From Megascapheus bottae (Eukaryota; Chordata; Mammalia; Rodentia; Geomyidae): a stretch of 64,000 nucleotides of DNA. Positions 60,641 through 64,000 of this stretch are shown here, one piece after another. A model generated the notes under the pieces. That model did no database searches and had not been told where the DNA came from. It saw only the letters and a list, made by a program, of their open reading frames with translations. Positions within the stretch are counted from its first letter, which is position 1. Every line of letters starts with the position of its first letter. The DNA lies in the NCBI GenBank assembly GCA_024803745.1, contig JANJXV010000013.1, forward strand, positions 36,168,501 to 36,232,500. The letters are read 5' to 3'. The translations under genes were made by a program, and so were the position numbers.

Positions 60641-60951
60641 GGGACTTGGGATCCCAGGATTTACATTTTAGTCTTGGAACTTCATCCCAAGGGTCGTGGG
60701 AAGCCATTGAAGAATTCTGAGCAACTGACTTAAATAGTCTTTCCATTAAAAAGAACATTCTAGCGATTGTGAGGGAGACATTAAGAGTGCTAAGATATAG
60801 TGCAGAGAATTCTGTAATCTAACTGGTAAATCAATATGTTGAATGAGAGGTGAGCAGAGGCTTTCTCTGGCACCCGAACCAGTAGTATCCAAAATCTTCT
60901 GGGAATTGATGGTGCTCATTTTCAGGACTCATTGCACTTACTCACCTACAT
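60641..60951. other. Unique sequence
   Basis: Nothing recognisable. Confidence 0.3.
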
Positions 60952-60968
60952 TTATTTTAATTTCTTTT
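60952..60968 (+). repeat. Target-site duplication, left
   Basis: 'ttattttaatttctttt', perfect partner at 61179-61195. Confidence 0.96.
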
Positions 60969-61178
60969 TTTTTAATTTTTATTTTTTTTTTTGCCAGTCC
61001 TGGGCTTGAGCTCAGGGCCTCAGCACTGTTCTTGGACTTTCTCAAGGCTAGAGCTCTACCACTTGAGCCTCAGCACCACTTCCGGCTTTTTTCTATGTAT
61101 GTGGTACCGAGGAATCGAACCCGGGTCTTCGTGCATGCTAGGCAAGCACTTTAACCACTAGGCCAAACTCCCGGCCCC
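60969..61178 (-). mobile_element. Family I SINE, youngest-looking copy
   Basis: Near-consensus: 'cttgagcctcagcaccactt', 'gtaccgaggaatcgaacccg', 'ggtcttcgtgcatgctaggc', 'gcactttaaccactaggcca'. CpG sites are largely intact, both box B elements are readable, and the flanking duplication is a perfect 17 bp. Confidence 0.97.
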
Positions 61179-61218
61179 TTATTTTAATTTCTTTTAGTTA
61201 GTTAATTCATTAATTACT

Positions 61219-61442
61219 GCATCACTCCTGAGGCTTGAACTCAGGGACTAGTCTCTATTCCTTAGTTATTTTTGCTCAAGGCTAAAGCTCCAACAACTTG
61301 AGCCACAGCTCTACTTTTGGCTGAATAATTGGAGATCAGAGTCTTGTGGACTTTCCTGCCTTGACTAGTTTCTTAACCAGAATCCTTAGATCTCAGCTTC
61401 CTCATTAGCGAGGATTACAGGTGCCAGCCATCAGCACTGGGC
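61219..61442 (-). mobile_element. Family II SINE
   Basis: 'ctgaggcttgaactcaggga', 'gctgaataattggagatcag', 'cattagcgaggattacaggt', 'catcagcactgggct'. Confidence 0.88.
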
Positions 61443-61619
61443 TTTACCTACTTTTAATAAGTTTCCTCTCAGTCTCAGCCAATAACCTTTACCTCTTAAC
61501 AGGAAAAATAAAACAAATGAATCCTGTCGTAGCTCCTTCAACTTTCCAGTCACTCTATAAATATCAACAAAGAGTTTTATTTAGCCTTTTCGTATTAACA
61601 TGATCATCACTGTAATTGG
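61443..61619. other. Unclassified sequence
   Basis: No gene or clear repeat. Confidence 0.3.
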
Positions 61620-62910
61620 GACTGAGCCTCCTATCTGTGTTTACCATTCATGCATGTCCAAGTCTGCTTTCATGTAACTAACACTTCTCCATAGCTTCAG
61701 TCACTATCCCTGCCCATCCTGAAGTCAGAGAGAAAGTGTTCACATTGAATATTTCTATTTTCCAATCATCTCCCCAACTTTCTTCAATCTGGCCCTGGCT
61801 GCTACCATTCCACAGCAAAATCTCACACCAAACATCTTTTGCTTCATAAGCATGGAAACATTCCATTCTTGCTACACAAGTATTCTCATACTTACTGTTA
61901 AATTATTCAGATACTTTTCATACCAGTATTTAACAGAGCTTCTGCCCAACAGAACTCTCCTTTCCTACTTCTTACCTTTCCACAATCTCAGAGCTTCCCA
62001 GCACAGCAAGGGTCCTCTTAATGCTGTTCCTACAGATTGTCCTAGGGCCTCTTATCGTTTTCTTTTGTCTTTGCCAGTACTCCGAGACTTGGGCATTGTC
62101 CATTAGTTTCTTTGCTCAAGGCTGATGAGCTACTACTTAAAGCATAGTTCCACTGTTGGCTAATTGGAAATAAGTCTCCTGAACTTTTCTGCCTAGGCTG
62201 GCTTGGATGGTTCTAAGACTGTAGCTTTCTCAATGGCTAAATTACGGGTGCAAACTACCAGTGCCCCACCTCATCTTATGTCTACAATCTCAATAGATGG
62301 TATTCTAACACAAAGCTCTCATGACTATCTACATATGAATATGATCCCACAAAATGTGTTTAACCAAATCATCTCCTCTGAACTCTGGGTTTGATTCAAC
62401 TGTCTGTTTAGCAAATCCATTTGGACGTCTCAAATCCCCTACAAACTTAATATACATCAAATTGAACTTTCTATCTTCTAGTTCCCCATCTGGTCCTTCT
62501 TCAGGAATACCAGATGCACAAATCCAAGATCTAAGAGTCATCTGTGACTCTTATTTCCTCCCCACATTTAGTCAATTGCCATATTCTTTGTACCTCTGTG
62601 ATACTGAACATGTGACACATGTATATTAAATCCCTTGTGATCACTCCATATCCCCTGTCCATATTTGGTTCAAACTTCCCGATATTTATAGTGGCCTTTT
62701 GTATTCCTGCCTCTACATTTGCCTCCTTCCAATCTGTTTTCTGCAAAGCAGCCAGAGTGATCTTTTAAAAATGCAAATCTGATTAGACCAATATATCTCC
62801 TGTTTCACTCTCATGGGGTTCAGAATGAGGTCACATTCCTCTCAATGCGCAAATCAGATGACTTGGATCCTTCCACTTGTCTCCCTTGTGTGATAACTTC
62901 AGATTCCAAA
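61620..62910 (+). mobile_element. L2 fragment(s), split by a SINE
   Basis: Best in 62400-62910: 'tccatttggacgtctcaaat', 'aaattgaactttctatcttc', 'aagagtcatctgtgactctt', 'gcagccagagtgatctttta', 'aaaatgcaaatctgattaga', 'cagaatgaggtcac'. The same internal order occurs at 32080-32830. Coding capacity is lost. The part before 62072 is weaker. Confidence 0.55.
62068..62272 (-). mobile_element. Family II SINE inside L2
   Basis: 'cttagtttctttgctcaagg'-like right monomer, 'gttggctaattggaaataag', 'caatggctaaattacgggtg', 'ccagtgccccacc'. Confidence 0.82.
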
Positions 62911-63154
62911 GGTTCAGATTGTCTTAATAAATAGAACTGGAAAATGAGTTCACATTCTTTTTGCTTGCTCTGACTGTCAGTAAAACACCAGATTCTTTTT
63001 GTACCTCTGTCCTTATGTACTATGTAGACTTATTATTCAATGTTATATGAATAAACAAATAGCCTATGTAGGGGAACAATAATGTTCTCATTCTGGAAGC
63101 AAAGGAAAACATTTGTTTTTAAACCTCTTTTCCTTTCTTTACTCTTTTCTGTTT
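62911..63154. other. Unique sequence
   Basis: Nothing recognisable. Confidence 0.3.
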
Positions 63155-63437
63155 GGCCAGGTCCTCGAGCTTGAATGCAGGACCTTATGTTTTCGTTTGT
63201 CTTTTCCACTTAAGATAGTGCTCTGTCACTTGAACCACACATTTACTTCTGACTTTTTGGTGGTTAACTGGAGATAGGAGTATCATGGTAGATATAGGAT
63301 CTAAATGTTCAATTTCTTGCCAAATAATTAGAGGTAAAGGTCTCCAGGATTTGTCTGTCCAGGCTGGGTTTGAATCTAAATCCCCCATCTCAGCCTCCTG
63401 AATAGCTAGGATATGGGTCTTAGCAACTGGTGTGGCA
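63155..63437 (-). mobile_element. Family II SINE with foreign insertion in the linker
   Basis: 'gtcctcgagcttgaatgcag', 'ggtggttaactggagatagg', an interruption at about 63280-63325, a repeated linker-like 'aattagaggtaaaggtctcc', then 'gaatagctaggatatgggtc'. Part of the interruption matches 63486-63509. Confidence 0.82.
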
Positions 63438-63780
63438 AAAACAGCATTGGATTGTTACATTTGTGGCTGAGTGCCACGATAAGTCTAGGATCTAAATGTC
63501 CAATTTCTTTTTAGATATATCTCTTGTAGTTCATTCACAGGAGTAATTGGTACTAGTGGTTGGTGTCAGAATCTGTATTTATTTTCCAAGGCAAAGTGTT
63601 AATGGCTTTGTGAATTAGGACATACAAATTGATTTGTTTCTGTCCAGGTCTGTTTTAATGATACACAATGCATGTGGTGCCACAAAAGGAAAATGGCCTA
63701 GGCCCCAACCAATGAGAAGGCACTTGAAGCCTAAGAAGTTAGAGTATAGTGTACTTCTTTCCAATAAGCATCATTGTCTC
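63438..63780. other. Unique sequence
   Basis: Includes the second copy (63486-63509) of a 24-bp direct repeat. No gene seen. Confidence 0.35.
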
Positions 63781-63784
63781 AGTT

Positions 63785-63850
63785 CATTAAGGGACTGTAA
63801 CCAGACCCTGAGTCTGAGCCTTAGTAATGGCACAACAAACAAACAAAAGA
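63785..63850 (+). mobile_element. Right-monomer end of a SINE, worn
   Basis: 'taagggactgtaaccagacc', 'ctgagtctgagccttagtaa', tail of CAAA units. Confidence 0.6.
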
Positions 63851-64000
63851 AATTGTTAATTATCTGCAAAATTTTGTATGTGCATTTTCCCAGTGAGATG
63901 ATATGGTTTCAGTGAGAACATAAAGGGAATACCTTTTCATAACAAGAATAAGACCTGCAACTCATACTCAAGCTGTTTAACAAAATTATCATGCCCTGGA
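63851..64000. other. Unique sequence to window end
   Basis: Nothing recognisable. Confidence 0.3.

Overview
The window is nuclear DNA from a mammal, most likely a rodent. It is dense in short interspersed retroposons, long (CA)n, (GA)n and (GGAA)n tracts, fragments of L1, L2 and MIR, and shows no bacterial, viral or organellar gene organisation. No protein-coding gene could be established. Most longer open frames run through retroposons or simple repeats. The landscape is typical of intergenic or deep intronic DNA.

Two abundant retroposon families dominate. 'Family I' (about 190-200 bp) is a dimer. Its left half is an ID/tRNA-Ala-like monomer ending near a 'ggttcgattcc' box B; its right half is a second tRNA-like monomer (A-box-like 'tggctcaagtgg', B-box-like 'gagttcaagcc'), followed by an A-rich tail. 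'Family II' (about 220-250 bp) starts with a 7SL/B1-like half ('cctgtaatcctagctactcaggaggctgag' style, given here in part). It continues through a linker reading 'tctccaattaaccaccag' and ends in the same right-hand tRNA-like monomer. This architecture recalls the ID-containing dimeric SINEs described from Geomyoidea (kangaroo rats, pocket mice, pocket gophers) and the B1-dID SINEs of several rodent lineages. A geomyoid or other castorimorph rodent is therefore my best guess, from remembered literature and not from a search. Older layers are also visible: free ID monomers, worn B1 and B1-dID copies, MIR, L2, a MER5-like piece, old L1 tails and an MLT1-like LTR.

Layout. 0-3 kb: ancient LTR, MIR and first SINEs. 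3-4.7 kb: a run of reverse SINEs. 4.7-7 kb: mainly unique sequence with L2/MIR. 7-18.9 kb: mixed SINEs, one L1 tail with an 18-bp target-site duplication, and a nest of SINEs at 17.6-18.35 kb. 19-20.1 kb: SINE-free. 20-32.7 kb: the densest SINE part, including SINE-in-SINE and L1-in-SINE nests. 32-33.5 kb: L2 and unique sequence. 35.5-36.2 kb and 36.9-37.9 kb: unique. 38.9-40.2 kb: unique, with the best splice-bounded exon candidate (39392-39470). 42-43.4 kb: an unexpected 74-bp inverted repeat beside a perfect hairpin. 45-58.4 kb: SINEs, B1-dID relics, L1 tails. 58.4-60.97 kb: the longest SINE-free stretch. 61-64 kb: a young-looking family I copy, then L2.

The most unusual observations are the near-identical inverted repeat at 42036-42109/43229-43302 and its adjacent hairpin, a recurring 3'-end module of an unnamed retroposon, a family I subfamily sharing linked diagnostic changes, and the 79-nt candidate exon. 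Family names come from recognition by eye; boundaries are usually good to about 5-15 bases, but looser for MIR, L2 and other ancient repeats.
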